Source of the DNA: Natrinema soli
Lineage (GTDB): Archaea > Halobacteriota > Halobacteria > Halobacteriales > Natrialbaceae
DNA: 64,000 nucleotides
Reading direction: 5' to 3'
Assembly (NCBI RefSeq): GCF_028618695.1
Contig: NZ_JAQIVI010000132.1
Span: 1 to 64,000 of the forward strand
The position numbers were made by a program, and so were the translations under genes. Shown piece after piece: positions 1 to 8,524 of this stretch (positions are counted from its first letter, which is position 1; each line of letters begins with the position of its first letter). The notes under the pieces were generated by a model that saw nothing but the letters and a program-made list of their open reading frames with translations, did not search any database and was not told where the DNA came from.

Positions 1-65
1 ACGTGACCGAACGCGACGTCGCCTTCGAGGACGTCGACGTCGAGAAAAGCCAACTCAACGAGTAA
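1..65 (+). CDS. C-terminal end of an unidentified protein
   Basis: An open frame enters from the left edge and ends in TAA at 63-65. About 20 codons are visible, with the acidic composition usual for a haloarchaeal protein (ending KSQLNE). Too little remains to assign a family. It points away from the neighbouring minus-strand regulator gene, so the two genes converge. Confidence 0.5.
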   Translation, partial: VTERDVAFEDVDVEKSQLNE

Positions 66-166
66 CGCCTGTCGTCCGGTCGTTATGTTTCTAGTCAGTA
101 CGTTCCAGTATCTCGTTCTGCTCGCAGTCAGATCGTATCCCTGAATCCAGTGACGGAAACCGTCTT

Positions 167-934
167 CTACCCATACACGAGACGGAGTTCGATATCGTTG
201 ACTGCCTCGAGTAACGGTTCTGTGAGATCCGTCTCGATACGAGCTTCCGTAAGGCGGTTTGCGGCACCGGCTATCGTCACGCCGGCGACTGGTCGTCCAT
301 CGTTGATAACCGGTGTCGAGATCGCGTGAAGTCCCTGCAGATCCTCCTGAAAATTCATCGCGTATCCTCTGTCCCTGATCACCTCAAGTTCGTCGAACAG
401 CGTTTCACGGTCGGTAATCGAGTTCTCTGTTTGCGCTGGGAGCCCGTGATGGTCGATGATATCTACGACTTCGTTTTCGGGAAGGTGTGCAAGGATCGCT
501 TTCCCAGCGGAGTTCGCGTGAAGATTGACGCGCGTACCGATCGTTGAATCGAACGTGAACGAGTTGTTGTGTGCGACACCGTACACGAACACCCCCATTC
601 CATTCTCGTGAACAATGAGCCACACAGCCTCGTCGATATCAAACGCTAACTTGTCGATTCGCTCCTTTGCAGCGTGATAGACGTCATACTGGTTTCGAAC
701 GTGAATTCCCGTACTGAAAAACTGGAGTCCGAGACGATACTGCCCGCCTTCATTAACGACGTAATCGTTGTGCTCGAGGCTTACAAGATGTTTATGTACC
801 GTACTCTTTGCCAGATCGAGGCGGTCTCCAAGTTCCGTTACCCCTGCACCGTTGGTCTGTTTGAGTGATTCGATGATAGTGAACAGCGTTTCGTCCGATT
901 TGATAGAGCGTCCATCATTGGGGGGAGTTTTCAT
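167..934 (-). CDS. IclR family transcriptional regulator
   Basis: A 255-residue DNA-binding regulator of the IclR family. The winged helix-turn-helix occupies residues about 10-70 (recognition segment DLAKSTVHKHL). It is followed by the GAF-like effector domain with the family signatures HANSAGKAILAHL and RGYAMNFQE. The open frame extends further upstream, but the ATG at 934 gives the usual family length and starts just before the helix-turn-helix; the extra 60 residues look non-coding. IclR proteins usually control neighbouring catabolic genes in response to an aromatic or acid ligand. The nearest candidate targets are the decayed cupin gene and the aldehyde dehydrogenase. It is one of four IclR genes in the window, and its ligand is unknown. 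Confidence 0.9.
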   Translation of the reverse strand: MKTPPNDGRSIKSDETLFTIIESLKQTNGAGVTELGDRLDLAKSTVHKHLVSLEHNDYVVNEGGQYRLGLQFFSTGIHVRNQYDVYHAAKERIDKLAFDIDEAVWLIVHENGMGVFVYGVAHNNSFTFDSTIGTRVNLHANSAGKAILAHLPENEVVDIIDHHGLPAQTENSITDRETLFDELEVIRDRGYAMNFQEDLQGLHAISTPVINDGRPVAGVTIAGAANRLTEARIETDLTEPLLEAVNDIELRLVYG

Positions 935-1213
935 ACAATTTCTACAGTGGAGTTCATTATAAGTGCTTTCCACGCTATCTCGAAGCACCGTATGGAAATA
1001 AACTGGCTGTCGTTCCCTCACATGAAACGCAGTCTGGCTATTTCGATTCGCCAATAGAACTGGGGATAGACAACCGTAGGGATGAAAATGCGCAGTATCA
1101 TACATACTTACCACATAATGTCGAATATATCGTATTATCGCTCAAATTCTACTCAAGGGTTAAAAATACTAGACTCGCGTGACAACTATTATCGCGACGG
1201 CCCGTGTTTCATA

Positions 1214-1710
1214 TCATCGAACGGAACTCAATGTGCTATACAACCCAATTACCGGCGAAAGAATTTGCTCAGATGAACGACTCGCGTCTGGAACGGTATA
1301 CCGAAGTGGGATGTCGGGGTGGTCCGAGAGGTTTACTGTGATATTGGTTGGAATTCGTGCAGCGACGAATTTGACGGGTAGATCGTCGCTTACGTTCCGT
1401 TCGACGCGTGCGACGAATGGTGGGACAGACACGAGGTCACCGAGGCCCAAATCGACAGTCTTCTCGTATCGATCACCGTAGCAAATTCGAGTCTCTCCGC
1501 TCAAGATGTAGTCAGCGGTCACCGTTTTACGTGGTGATGGGGTTCGGAGTTCTCTCCCGGTTCGCCAGTGACTCGTCCCAGCCAGCTCTCGTCTGACCCG
1601 GTTGTTTCGGAACCACTGCCTGCTACGCGGGGTACCCCATCGGTCTGTGCGATATCGCCAGTAGTCTCGTCAGCGTGGATTGCTGTTAGTTCGTCAGATA
1701 GTAATCGTCG
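1214..1710 (-). pseudogene. Broken cupin-domain protein
   Basis: The cupin fold is split between two frames. The upstream part (about 1710-1520) reads SWLGRVTGEPG then EPHHH, the cupin metal-binding motif 1 region, and hits a stop at 1519-1521. The second part (1522 down to 1214) continues in another frame with YILSGETRICYGD, LGLGDLVSVPPFVARVE and a closing strand NITVNL, which is cupin motif 2. A small indel near 1520 therefore disrupts the gene. The histidine cluster is intact, so decay looks recent unless this is a sequencing error. Related intact proteins are small metal-dependent dioxygenase or isomerase-like cupins; the substrate cannot be inferred. Confidence 0.6.
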
Positions 1711-1727
1711 TATTGTACTTCCGTTGC

Positions 1728-1946
1728 TTACACTGGGCTGGTTGAAGCATAGGTGATCATCAAATCCGTCCTTTTTCCGAGTTCAGCCCGAATTGCGGTC
1801 CTTCGGACAGCTCGGTTCGACACGTTCTGGACCTGTTGGTAGGTCTCTTGGAACCGACGTAAGCTGTACTCGAACTGCACATATTTGACTGAGTCATACT
1901 CGGAGTCGACGGTTACTGTTATCTGTCTCGTCCAACGTCGTTCCAT
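1728..1946 (-). CDS. Possible small protein of unknown function
   Basis: A 72-codon frame beginning MERRWTRQITVTVDSEYDS and containing a basic middle segment (RAVRRTAIRAELGK). It resembles no family I recognise. It lies upstream of the broken cupin gene in the same orientation and may be a real small gene, a remnant, or chance. Base composition is lower in GC than in the flanking aldehyde dehydrogenase gene. Confidence 0.25.
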   Translation of the reverse strand: MERRWTRQITVTVDSEYDSVKYVQFEYSLRRFQETYQQVQNVSNRAVRRTAIRAELGKRTDLMITYASTSPV

Positions 1947-1992
1947 GATCGCGGCCCTATTGATGTGAGAGAACTCGTGAACAACCCTTCAA

Positions 1993-2157
1993 ATGAATCA
2001 CCCACCGAGTTACCAGAACCAGGTGAGGATAGACGGACAAGAGGCGCTTGTAGAGTACTTCGCGAGTTCACGTGGCGAACAGGATCTCGAGCACGAAATA
2101 GAACGGGCAGTTGGGTCAAGGAACCAGGTCGCCTTCATCGGCCACCAAACCCGTTAG
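1993..2157 (+). CDS. Possible 54-residue protein of unknown function
   Basis: ATG at 1993 follows an in-frame stop at 1978-1980 and opens a 54-codon frame. The product looks helical and acidic, with segments VRIDGQEALVEYFASS and DLEHEIERAVGS. It overlaps the stop of the convergent aldehyde dehydrogenase gene by 4 nt. The amino-acid composition looks natural for a haloarchaeal protein, but no family is recognised and it may be the tail of a decayed gene. Confidence 0.3.
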   Translation: MNHPPSYQNQVRIDGQEALVEYFASSRGEQDLEHEIERAVGSRNQVAFIGHQTR

Positions 2158-3656
2158 AACGGGTACTCTCGTGACTCGTGCTGGAGCGAGATCCACTTCT
2201 TCTCGGTGACTGCCTCGAGAAAGTCCTCGCTGTTGTAGCCGCCGACGCCGGACGCGCCAGTGCCGCCGAAGGGCACGTGAGCCTCGTCGTTGATCGGCTG
2301 GTCGTTGACGTGGACCATCCCGGTGTCCAGACGTTCCGCGATGGTCTTCCCAGTGCCGACGTCGCCGGCGTGAACCGAGCCCGAGAGTCCGTATTCGGTC
2401 TCGTTGGCCAACTCGACGGCCTCGTCGATGTCGGAGAACGGGATGACAGGCGCGATCGGTCCAAAGTGTTCGAAGCAGGCCGCGGACATGTCGTTAGTAA
2501 CGTCGGACAGTACCGTTGGTGCAACGACCAGCGACTCCTCGACACCGTCGATCGGAACGGTCTCGCCGCCGGTTTCGAGGATGGCACCCGCATCGATCGT
2601 CTCCTCGACGTACTCGAGCATCTCCTTGAGCTGAGAGTCGTCGATGATAGGCCCGACGACAGTCTCGGCGTCGTGAGCGGAGCCGACAGGGAGGGACTCG
2701 GCGCGTTCAGTGAGCCGTTCGACGTACTCATCGTAGACGTCCTCGTGGACGAGATGACGGTTGATCGAGATACAGACCTGGCCTTGGTGGACGAAGCTGC
2801 CGAAGGTGGCGGCGTCGATGGCCGCCTTGAGGTCTGCGTCGTCCGTGACGATGTGGGCATTGTTGCCGCCGAGTTCCATCGCCGCCTCGGCGAGATTCTC
2901 GCCGGCTGCAGCAGCGACCTGGCGGCCGATAGGCGTCGAGCCGGTAAAGGAAACGACGTCGCTCTCGGGGTGACTGGCGACAGCGTCGCCGATTTCGGAG
3001 CCGCGACCAGTGACGACGTTGAGGACACCGTCGGGGAAGCCAGCCTCCTCGAAGAGCCGGGCGAGGAGGAGTCCCCCGACGACCGGCGTGTTCGTCGACG
3101 GTTTGAGCACAACGGTATTACCGGCGGCGACCGCGGGTGCGACCGCGCGCATCGAAAGGTTCAGCGGGAAGTTCCACGGTGAGATGACCGTGACGACCCC
3201 TTTCGGCTCGCATTCGACGATGTTTTCTTTTCCGGGAATGTTCGAGTGGCTGTGTTCGCCTTTCATGCGCCGCGGGAGCGTCGTGGCTTCAGCGATCTGA
3301 TCCTCCGAGAGGTGGACCGAGGTTCCAGCCATGATTTCAGAACCGCCGGCCTCAATCGTCAACAACTCCATGATCTCCTCATTATGGCGCTCGTGGACCT
3401 CGAGGAGTTCCTGAACGAGCCCTTCGCGGCGGGCCAGCGGGGTAGCCGCCCACTCGTCCTGTGCGTCGGCTGCGGCCTCGTAGGCGGCATTGACGTCATC
3501 TTCGACGCCCGCGGGAACACGCGTGACGGTCTCGCGTGTCGACGGATCTTCGACGGCGATGGTCTCCCCGCCAGCAGAGTCGATCCACTCGCCCCCCACG
3601 TATAGTCGGTCCCAGTTTCCGTCGATACTGTACGATGACTGACGCTGTTGTGCCAT
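2154..3656 (-). CDS. NAD(P)-dependent aldehyde dehydrogenase
   Basis: A 500-residue ALDH-superfamily enzyme oxidising an aldehyde to the acid. Visible landmarks are the SPWNFPL segment with Asn162, LKPS with Lys185, the Rossmann turn FTGSTPIG (about 237-244), the general base Glu261 in MELGGN and the nucleophile Cys295 in GQVCISINR. The length is normal and all catalytic residues are present. The pattern is closest to benzaldehyde, vanillin or salicylaldehyde dehydrogenases, an impression that fits a catabolic setting. It stands alone on the minus strand, back to back with the IclR gene starting at 3882, which is a plausible regulator. Confidence 0.93.
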   Translation of the reverse strand: MAQQRQSSYSIDGNWDRLYVGGEWIDSAGGETIAVEDPSTRETVTRVPAGVEDDVNAAYEAAADAQDEWAATPLARREGLVQELLEVHERHNEEIMELLTIEAGGSEIMAGTSVHLSEDQIAEATTLPRRMKGEHSHSNIPGKENIVECEPKGVVTVISPWNFPLNLSMRAVAPAVAAGNTVVLKPSTNTPVVGGLLLARLFEEAGFPDGVLNVVTGRGSEIGDAVASHPESDVVSFTGSTPIGRQVAAAAGENLAEAAMELGGNNAHIVTDDADLKAAIDAATFGSFVHQGQVCISINRHLVHEDVYDEYVERLTERAESLPVGSAHDAETVVGPIIDDSQLKEMLEYVEETIDAGAILETGGETVPIDGVEESLVVAPTVLSDVTNDMSAACFEHFGPIAPVIPFSDIDEAVELANETEYGLSGSVHAGDVGTGKTIAERLDTGMVHVNDQPINDEAHVPFGGTGASGVGGYNSEDFLEAVTEKKWISLQHESREYPF

Positions 3657-3881
3657 ATGTGCGCATTCGGCGTATCGATAATCAATCTTTGGAAACGTTA
3701 ACTGCAGCGTGTGCCGTTCGAACCGTCAGTGGAGCTGTCGCCGACACGCCGCTATCGGTCCGACTCCGATCGGAGAGGAACGATGCGAGAACGACCGTCG
3801 CGATAGCGTACATCTATGGTTCATTGAAACGGATTTTATTTTATCAAAAGAATATTAGATCTCGAGGGACAAGAGAACGGT

Positions 3882-4682
3882 ATGAGTTCAAATGACGGTT
3901 CGCGACGGATTCAGTCCGCCGACCGGGTGTGTGACATATTCGAGCAACTTCGATCAGACGGCGATTCGACGGTTTCGGAACTGGCGTCGTCTGTCGACCT
4001 CAGTCCCGGGACGACCCACACCTACCTGGCGACCCTTGAGTCACGGGGGCTTATTCGAAAACGTGAGGGTAAGTATCGACTCGGGCTCGAACTGCTCCCG
4101 TACGGAGAGCACGTTCGGCACCAGAACGCCCTGTACAAGGCGGCGACGGAGGAGATCCACCGGTTGGCTCACGACAGCGGCGCTTGCGCCCACCTGATGA
4201 CGGAGTACCAAAACCAACTGCTGGTCCTGCAGGAGGTCTACGGTGAGAAGGCGATCGGCACGACGTTCCACTCACAGAAGCTTGAACAGCCGCAGAAATC
4301 CTTCCACTGTACCGCGGCCGGGAAGTCGATCCTCGCACACTTACCGGACGACCGCCGTCAGGAGGTCGTCCAGGAGCACGGACTCAAAGAGTTCTCCTCC
4401 ACAACGATCACCGACGAACCTGTGCTCATCGAGGAACTCGAGACGATCGAGGAACGGGGGTTCGCACTCAATGATCAGGAACACATGCAGGGCATCCGCG
4501 CCGTCGGCGCCCCCATCCAGTACGATGACGAGAGGATCATCGGTGCAATCAGCCTCTCCGGTTCCGCGAGCAACTGGAGCGGCGACCGGTTCCGTCGAGA
4601 CCTCCCTGAGGAAGTGATGCGAGTCGCCAACGCGATCGAAGTAAATCTCCACTCTGCAGGGCATTCCGCGGCCCGAGGATGA
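3882..4682 (+). CDS. IclR family transcriptional regulator
   Basis: 266 residues: N-terminal winged helix-turn-helix (about 10-70, with SPGTTHTYLATLESRGLI), then the IclR effector domain with CTAAGKSILAHLP and GFALNDQEHMQGIRAVGAP. It is divergent from the aldehyde dehydrogenase gene and lies upstream of the amidohydrolase-Rieske pair, so it may control either. A TATA-like AT-rich tract lies at about 3834-3860. The C-terminal tail after LHSAGHS is short and polar. The effector is unknown. Confidence 0.92.
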   Translation: MSSNDGSRRIQSADRVCDIFEQLRSDGDSTVSELASSVDLSPGTTHTYLATLESRGLIRKREGKYRLGLELLPYGEHVRHQNALYKAATEEIHRLAHDSGACAHLMTEYQNQLLVLQEVYGEKAIGTTFHSQKLEQPQKSFHCTAAGKSILAHLPDDRRQEVVQEHGLKEFSSTTITDEPVLIEELETIEERGFALNDQEHMQGIRAVGAPIQYDDERIIGAISLSGSASNWSGDRFRRDLPEEVMRVANAIEVNLHSAGHSAARG

Positions 4683-4876
4683 TTTGACCCTTTCAAAAGA
4701 CTGCTCGCCGTTCGCGGGCAGCGTCGGGGACGCGGCAGTTTGAGCGGAGGACTGCGCGAAGCTATTACAAACGTATACATGTAATATTCATTCGCCGTCT
4801 CGGGTATGGTTGACAACGCTACTGTATTTGACCATATCAAATAGAGGGGCGCCAGCCCCGGATATATTAGTATCCT

Positions 4877-4886
4877 TTTCCGGAAA
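4877..4886. promoter_or_regulatory. Palindrome TTTCCGGAAA before the amidohydrolase gene
   Basis: A perfect 10-bp palindrome sits about 55 nt before the ATG at 4941, within an AT-rich promoter stretch. TTCCG/CGGAA half-sites recur before the CoA-transferase gene at 18387. It could be an operator for an IclR regulator; this is inference only. Confidence 0.3.
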
Positions 4887-4940
4887 TATTCTCTCTAACA
4901 CATGGATATATATTCTTCTGCCGGGCTCTCTTGAGACGAA

Positions 4941-6056
4941 ATGGCATCAGAGATGAGTCAGCCGAGACAGGAGGATCTAGAACAGTATCACGTCATTGAC
5001 GGTGACTGCCACTACATGGAGTCGTTCGAGGACGTCGCGGAGTACATGGAGGAGCCTTGGAAGACGAAGTACGAGAAGAGCAACTTCGACGAGAAGGGGG
5101 CGAAACAGAACCTCAGTTCGTTCTTCCCGTTCTCAACTGGCGACCGGCAAGCGTACGGAAAGATCGAGCGCGAACACTCGTCGTACCCCGATGCGCCCGA
5201 AACGCCCGAACGAATTCGGGAAGGAATGGAGTCGATCGGCGTCGACGAAACGCTGCTGATCTCTCACCTGATCCTCTCCGGCGCCGCAACGACTGCCGAT
5301 GACACCCGTCAGAGCGCCTTCGCAAAGGCGTACGTCGAGTACATGCTCGAGGAGGTACTCGACCCCGACGAGGGAATCCATGGGCTCGCACCTGTCCCCT
5401 ATAGTGACCTAGACGCCTCCATGGAGATCCTCGACCGGATCGAAGACGAGGAAGCGTACGCCGGCGTGTGCTTCGTCACCGCCGGTGCGACGCCGCCGCT
5501 CGGCAATCGAAAGTACGATCCGCTCTACGAGCGCTGTGAGGAACTCGGCCTCCCCGCGGTGTTCCACACCGGCGGCGCCGGCCTCGACGAGTACGTCCGC
5601 GCCGGCTACCAGGAGATGATCGAGACCCACACGCTGGGCTTCCTCGAGTCGAACATGTCCCAGATCGTCAGCCTGGTCTGTCAGGGCGTTCCAGAGAAAT
5701 TTTCCGACCTCGACATCGTGTTCATGGAATCGGGCGTCACGTACCTCCCCGGCCTGATGACACGTCTCGACGAGGAGTACCTCAAGCGGCCCGAAGAGGC
5801 GCCCTTGCTCGAGAAGAAGCCCGGTGAGTACATTTCCGATTTCTACTACGGTACTCAGCCCCTCGAGGTGTCGGCCGAACCGAGCTACCTCGAGGACTGT
5901 TTCGACATGATCGGGACGGACAGTCTGATGTATGCCTCCGATTACCCTCACTGGGACTACGATCGACCGACAACGGTCATCGACCTGCCCTTCCTCTCGG
6001 AGGACGAAAAGACGCAGATCCTTTCGGAGAACGCCAAGGAGGTATTTGACCTATGA
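4941..6056 (+). CDS. Amidohydro_2 family metal-dependent hydrolase or decarboxylase
   Basis: A 371-residue TIM-barrel protein of the Amidohydro_2 (ACMSD-like) family. It shows the N-terminal acidic/His motif VIDGDCHYMES (replacing the usual DxDxH), the FHTGG strand (about 208-212) and the C-terminal active-site segment YASDYPHWDYDRP. Family members decarboxylate or hydrolyse carboxylated aromatics and semialdehydes with a divalent metal. The stop overlaps the start of the Rieske gene by 4 nt (ATGA), so the two are translationally coupled and probably work together. A second start at residue 5 is possible. A decayed relative lies at 32673. Confidence 0.85.
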   Translation: MASEMSQPRQEDLEQYHVIDGDCHYMESFEDVAEYMEEPWKTKYEKSNFDEKGAKQNLSSFFPFSTGDRQAYGKIEREHSSYPDAPETPERIREGMESIGVDETLLISHLILSGAATTADDTRQSAFAKAYVEYMLEEVLDPDEGIHGLAPVPYSDLDASMEILDRIEDEEAYAGVCFVTAGATPPLGNRKYDPLYERCEELGLPAVFHTGGAGLDEYVRAGYQEMIETHTLGFLESNMSQIVSLVCQGVPEKFSDLDIVFMESGVTYLPGLMTRLDEEYLKRPEEAPLLEKKPGEYISDFYYGTQPLEVSAEPSYLEDCFDMIGTDSLMYASDYPHWDYDRPTTVIDLPFLSEDEKTQILSENAKEVFDL

Positions 6057-6427
6057 GCGGCACGGAACTAATCGAAGTAGGGGCCGACGCCGAGTTCGAC
6101 GACGGCGATCGCGAACTCGTTGAGGCAAACGGCATCGAGGTAGGCGTTATCCGAGCCGACGGGGAGTACTACGCAGTCCAGAACCGGTGTCTCCACGACT
6201 GCGGGCCGGTTGCCGAGGGGAACGTCGGGGAGAAATTGGTCGGCGAGTTCGTCGAACCCGGAAAACGCGTCGACAAGAGCTTCGACGAGGACGAGCTCAT
6301 TATCTCCTGTCCATGGCATGGGTGGTCCTACGACCTCGAGACGGGTGAGCAGCTCGCCGACGATAATATCGTCCTCCCAACCTACGACGTCGTCGTCGAA
6401 GAGGGGATCGTCTACGTCAACGTATAA
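6053..6427 (+). CDS. Rieske [2Fe-2S] ferredoxin-like protein
   Basis: A 124-residue soluble Rieske protein. The cluster ligands are seen as CLHD (Cys-x-His) around residue 43 and CPWHGW (Cys-x-x-His) around residue 86. It lacks an oxygenase catalytic domain, so it acts as an electron carrier or as a small subunit. The 4-nt overlap with the upstream amidohydrolase predicts a coupled product. A Rieske carrier beside an ACMSD-like enzyme is an odd pairing, because the latter needs no electrons; it may serve an oxygenase encoded elsewhere. Confidence 0.9.
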   Translation: MSGTELIEVGADAEFDDGDRELVEANGIEVGVIRADGEYYAVQNRCLHDCGPVAEGNVGEKLVGEFVEPGKRVDKSFDEDELIISCPWHGWSYDLETGEQLADDNIVLPTYDVVVEEGIVYVNV

Positions 6428-6509
6428 AGAGTGCTATCGCCGCTGAATTGCGGGAGATACTGCAAGTGGTAGCTGACCATCCGTACCGATCTCGCCGACC
6501 GCGCTTCCT

Positions 6510-6541
6510 GATAACGGAAAATAGCACCATTAACCGTTATC
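6510..6541. promoter_or_regulatory. Inverted repeat GATAACGG / CCGTTATC before the YjiH gene
   Basis: Perfect 8-bp arms, 16 nt apart, lie just upstream of a TATA-like tctttatactt (about 6540-6549) and about 30 nt before the ATG at 6572. The spacing fits an operator for a dimeric regulator overlapping the BRE region. The cognate regulator is not identified. Confidence 0.45.
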
Positions 6542-6571
6542 TTTATACTTGATAGAAGCTACCATGTAGCT

Positions 6572-8032
6572 ATGTTTGGAGGTCAGAGCTGGGAGAACGA
6601 TGAGCACGCTTCCGGTGAATCGGTTACTCCGGAGACGAAGTCGATCGAAGACATAACTTTTGTCGATACGGGAGTGGGACCGACACTGAAGTTTCTCATC
6701 GCGTTCGTAACCGGTGCGTTCGTCTTCCTATTCCCGATTCAGTGGGAGGGACAGACGACGATTCCACTCGACGTCATGATGACGCTTTTGCAGGAGTTCT
6801 CAATGCCGCTCGTCGAGGCGTACACGCTACTGTTGTTATTACTGGGCGGGGTCCTAACGACGCTCTCTGAACTACACTACCGCGGGATACAGACTGTAAG
6901 CGAACGAACCGAAACGTTGCTCGAGCTCGACTACTGGCGAACCTCTATCCTGTTCTGGGCGCTTCGCCTCGTCGGGTCCGCGCTTGGCGTGGCGATCTTC
7001 TTTGGCATCGGTCCCGAGTGGATATTCGCCGATCCAATCGTGGAAACCGCGTGGGGTGCGCTCGCGATTACGGTCGCGCTCGTGATTTCGCTGGGCGCAA
7101 TCTTCGTCAACCTGCTCGCCGAGCTCGGTGGGCTCCAGTTCATCGGGACGCTGGCCCAGCCAGTCATGCGGCCGCTCTTCAACCTTCCCGGCCGATCAGC
7201 GCTGGACAGCGCGGCATCGTGGCTCGGCTCGTTCAGCGTTGGCTACTACCTCACGCGTAACGTGTTCGATCGCGGCGGCTACAACAAACGCGAGGTGTTT
7301 GTGATCTGTACCTGCTTCGCAACGGCGAACCTGGGAACGGTCGGAGCGGTTTCAGCTGTGCTCGGAATTCTGCATCTCTTTCCGATTGTCGTCTTCCTGT
7401 ACCTCGTCGCGACCCTCATCGTCGCTGTGATCCTCGTCCGGCTCCCGCCACTCTCGACGGTGCCCGAGGAGTACATCGCGGAACCTGATCCCGAACCGCA
7501 GTTTACCGGGAGCGTCGGCGAATATTTCCGATTCGCATTCAACGAGGGGGTCAAAACCGCCGAGAAGGGCGATTCGATCATCCGAACCTCGATTGTAGGG
7601 TTCGTTGACGGTACGAAACTGGCTGGAATGATCATTGGGACGATCGTAACGGTTGCGATGGTCGTGCTTCACCTCGAGCAGAACACCGAGTTCTTCGTGT
7701 ATATTTCGGCTCCATTCGTACCACTCATGAATATTCTGGGGATCCCGGACCCACAGCTGGCCGCAACAGGGATCATCGTCGGCGGTGCGGAGTACTTCAT
7801 CGGCGCGACAATGGTCGTTGAAGCCGACACCGTTACGCAGGTGTTCGTTGTGATTGTTACGAGCGGGCAGGCGATATTCTTCGCTGCTACGGCCCCGATG
7901 ATGGTCGATATGTTCGACGACATTCCCATGCGGTTCCGTGACCTGTTCGTCCTGTTAGTCCTCCGCACTGCTCTTCTCATCCCTATCGCCGCAGTTCTCA
8001 CTCATGTCGCCGTACTTATCGGAGCGATCTAG
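6572..8032 (+). CDS. YjiH-like nucleoside-recognition (Gate) domain membrane protein
   Basis: 486 residues with roughly ten hydrophobic segments, beginning after a polar N-terminus of about 40 residues. The mid region (about 190-260, with FNLPGRSALDSAASWLGSF) and the C-terminal region resemble the Gate/nucleoside-recognition fold of YjiH-type inner-membrane proteins. These are predicted transporters or channels of unknown substrate. Placed after the amidohydrolase-Rieske pair, it may import their substrate. It has its own promoter with an inverted repeat. Confidence 0.75.
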   Translation: MFGGQSWENDEHASGESVTPETKSIEDITFVDTGVGPTLKFLIAFVTGAFVFLFPIQWEGQTTIPLDVMMTLLQEFSMPLVEAYTLLLLLLGGVLTTLSELHYRGIQTVSERTETLLELDYWRTSILFWALRLVGSALGVAIFFGIGPEWIFADPIVETAWGALAITVALVISLGAIFVNLLAELGGLQFIGTLAQPVMRPLFNLPGRSALDSAASWLGSFSVGYYLTRNVFDRGGYNKREVFVICTCFATANLGTVGAVSAVLGILHLFPIVVFLYLVATLIVAVILVRLPPLSTVPEEYIAEPDPEPQFTGSVGEYFRFAFNEGVKTAEKGDSIIRTSIVGFVDGTKLAGMIIGTIVTVAMVVLHLEQNTEFFVYISAPFVPLMNILGIPDPQLAATGIIVGGAEYFIGATMVVEADTVTQVFVVIVTSGQAIFFAATAPMMVDMFDDIPMRFRDLFVLLVLRTALLIPIAAVLTHVAVLIGAI

Positions 8033-8172
8033 TCCTCGAGAACGGTATCTCTCTCAATCGATATTCAGGATACAGTCCATCAGCGCGGTCAGAGCCACGA
8101 GGGAAGAGCAGGAGAGCAGTGCGATCGTCAACCCAACTTCTGAATTCGGGTTAGTAGGGATGGGTGGACTTG

Positions 8173-8524
8173 CTATATTAGATGTTAGAATATTCTACTC
8201 ATGGGCTGTTCCTAAACGCAGTAGGTCATCTCATTCTTGCATTATGGAAAGAGTTCGAAGATAACTTGATCGTGGTTCTGAACGGGGCGCCGTACTTTCA
8301 GGCGTCGGCCGTCACGGACCTGGCAGCCCGTGACGACCTCACCTTCGTCACATTACCAGCATATTCTCTTGGACTAAATCCGGTCGAAGAATGCTGGAGA
8401 CAGTTCCAATCAGACTTCGGAATCGGTTCTTTGGCTCACTTTCCAAACTCACAACCGGATTGATACTGCTCTTGATCAGCTCTCTATACCAGAAGCAAGC
8501 AATTATCTCTAATGCGTACTATAG
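8173..8524 (+). mobile_element. Internally deleted IS630-family element
   Basis: The left end (ctatattagatgttagaat) and right end (inverted: ctatagtacgcattagaga) are related terminal repeats. The 5-prime part matches the start of the IS630 copy at 40809, then the sequence jumps to the C-terminal half of the transposase: LWKEFEDNLIVVLNGAPYF, then LPAYSLGLNPVEECWRQ (the DDE glutamate region). A frameshift follows, with DQLSIPEASNYL at the end. Most of the transposase gene is missing, giving a MITE-like derivative. It is inserted at the 3-prime end of the SWIM zinc-finger gene. Confidence 0.7.

Noticed and set aside
2135..3182. Long open frames of over 300 codons overlapping the aldehyde dehydrogenase gene on both strands
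   Set aside because: The aldehyde dehydrogenase frame has all catalytic motifs; the others are low-complexity shadows.
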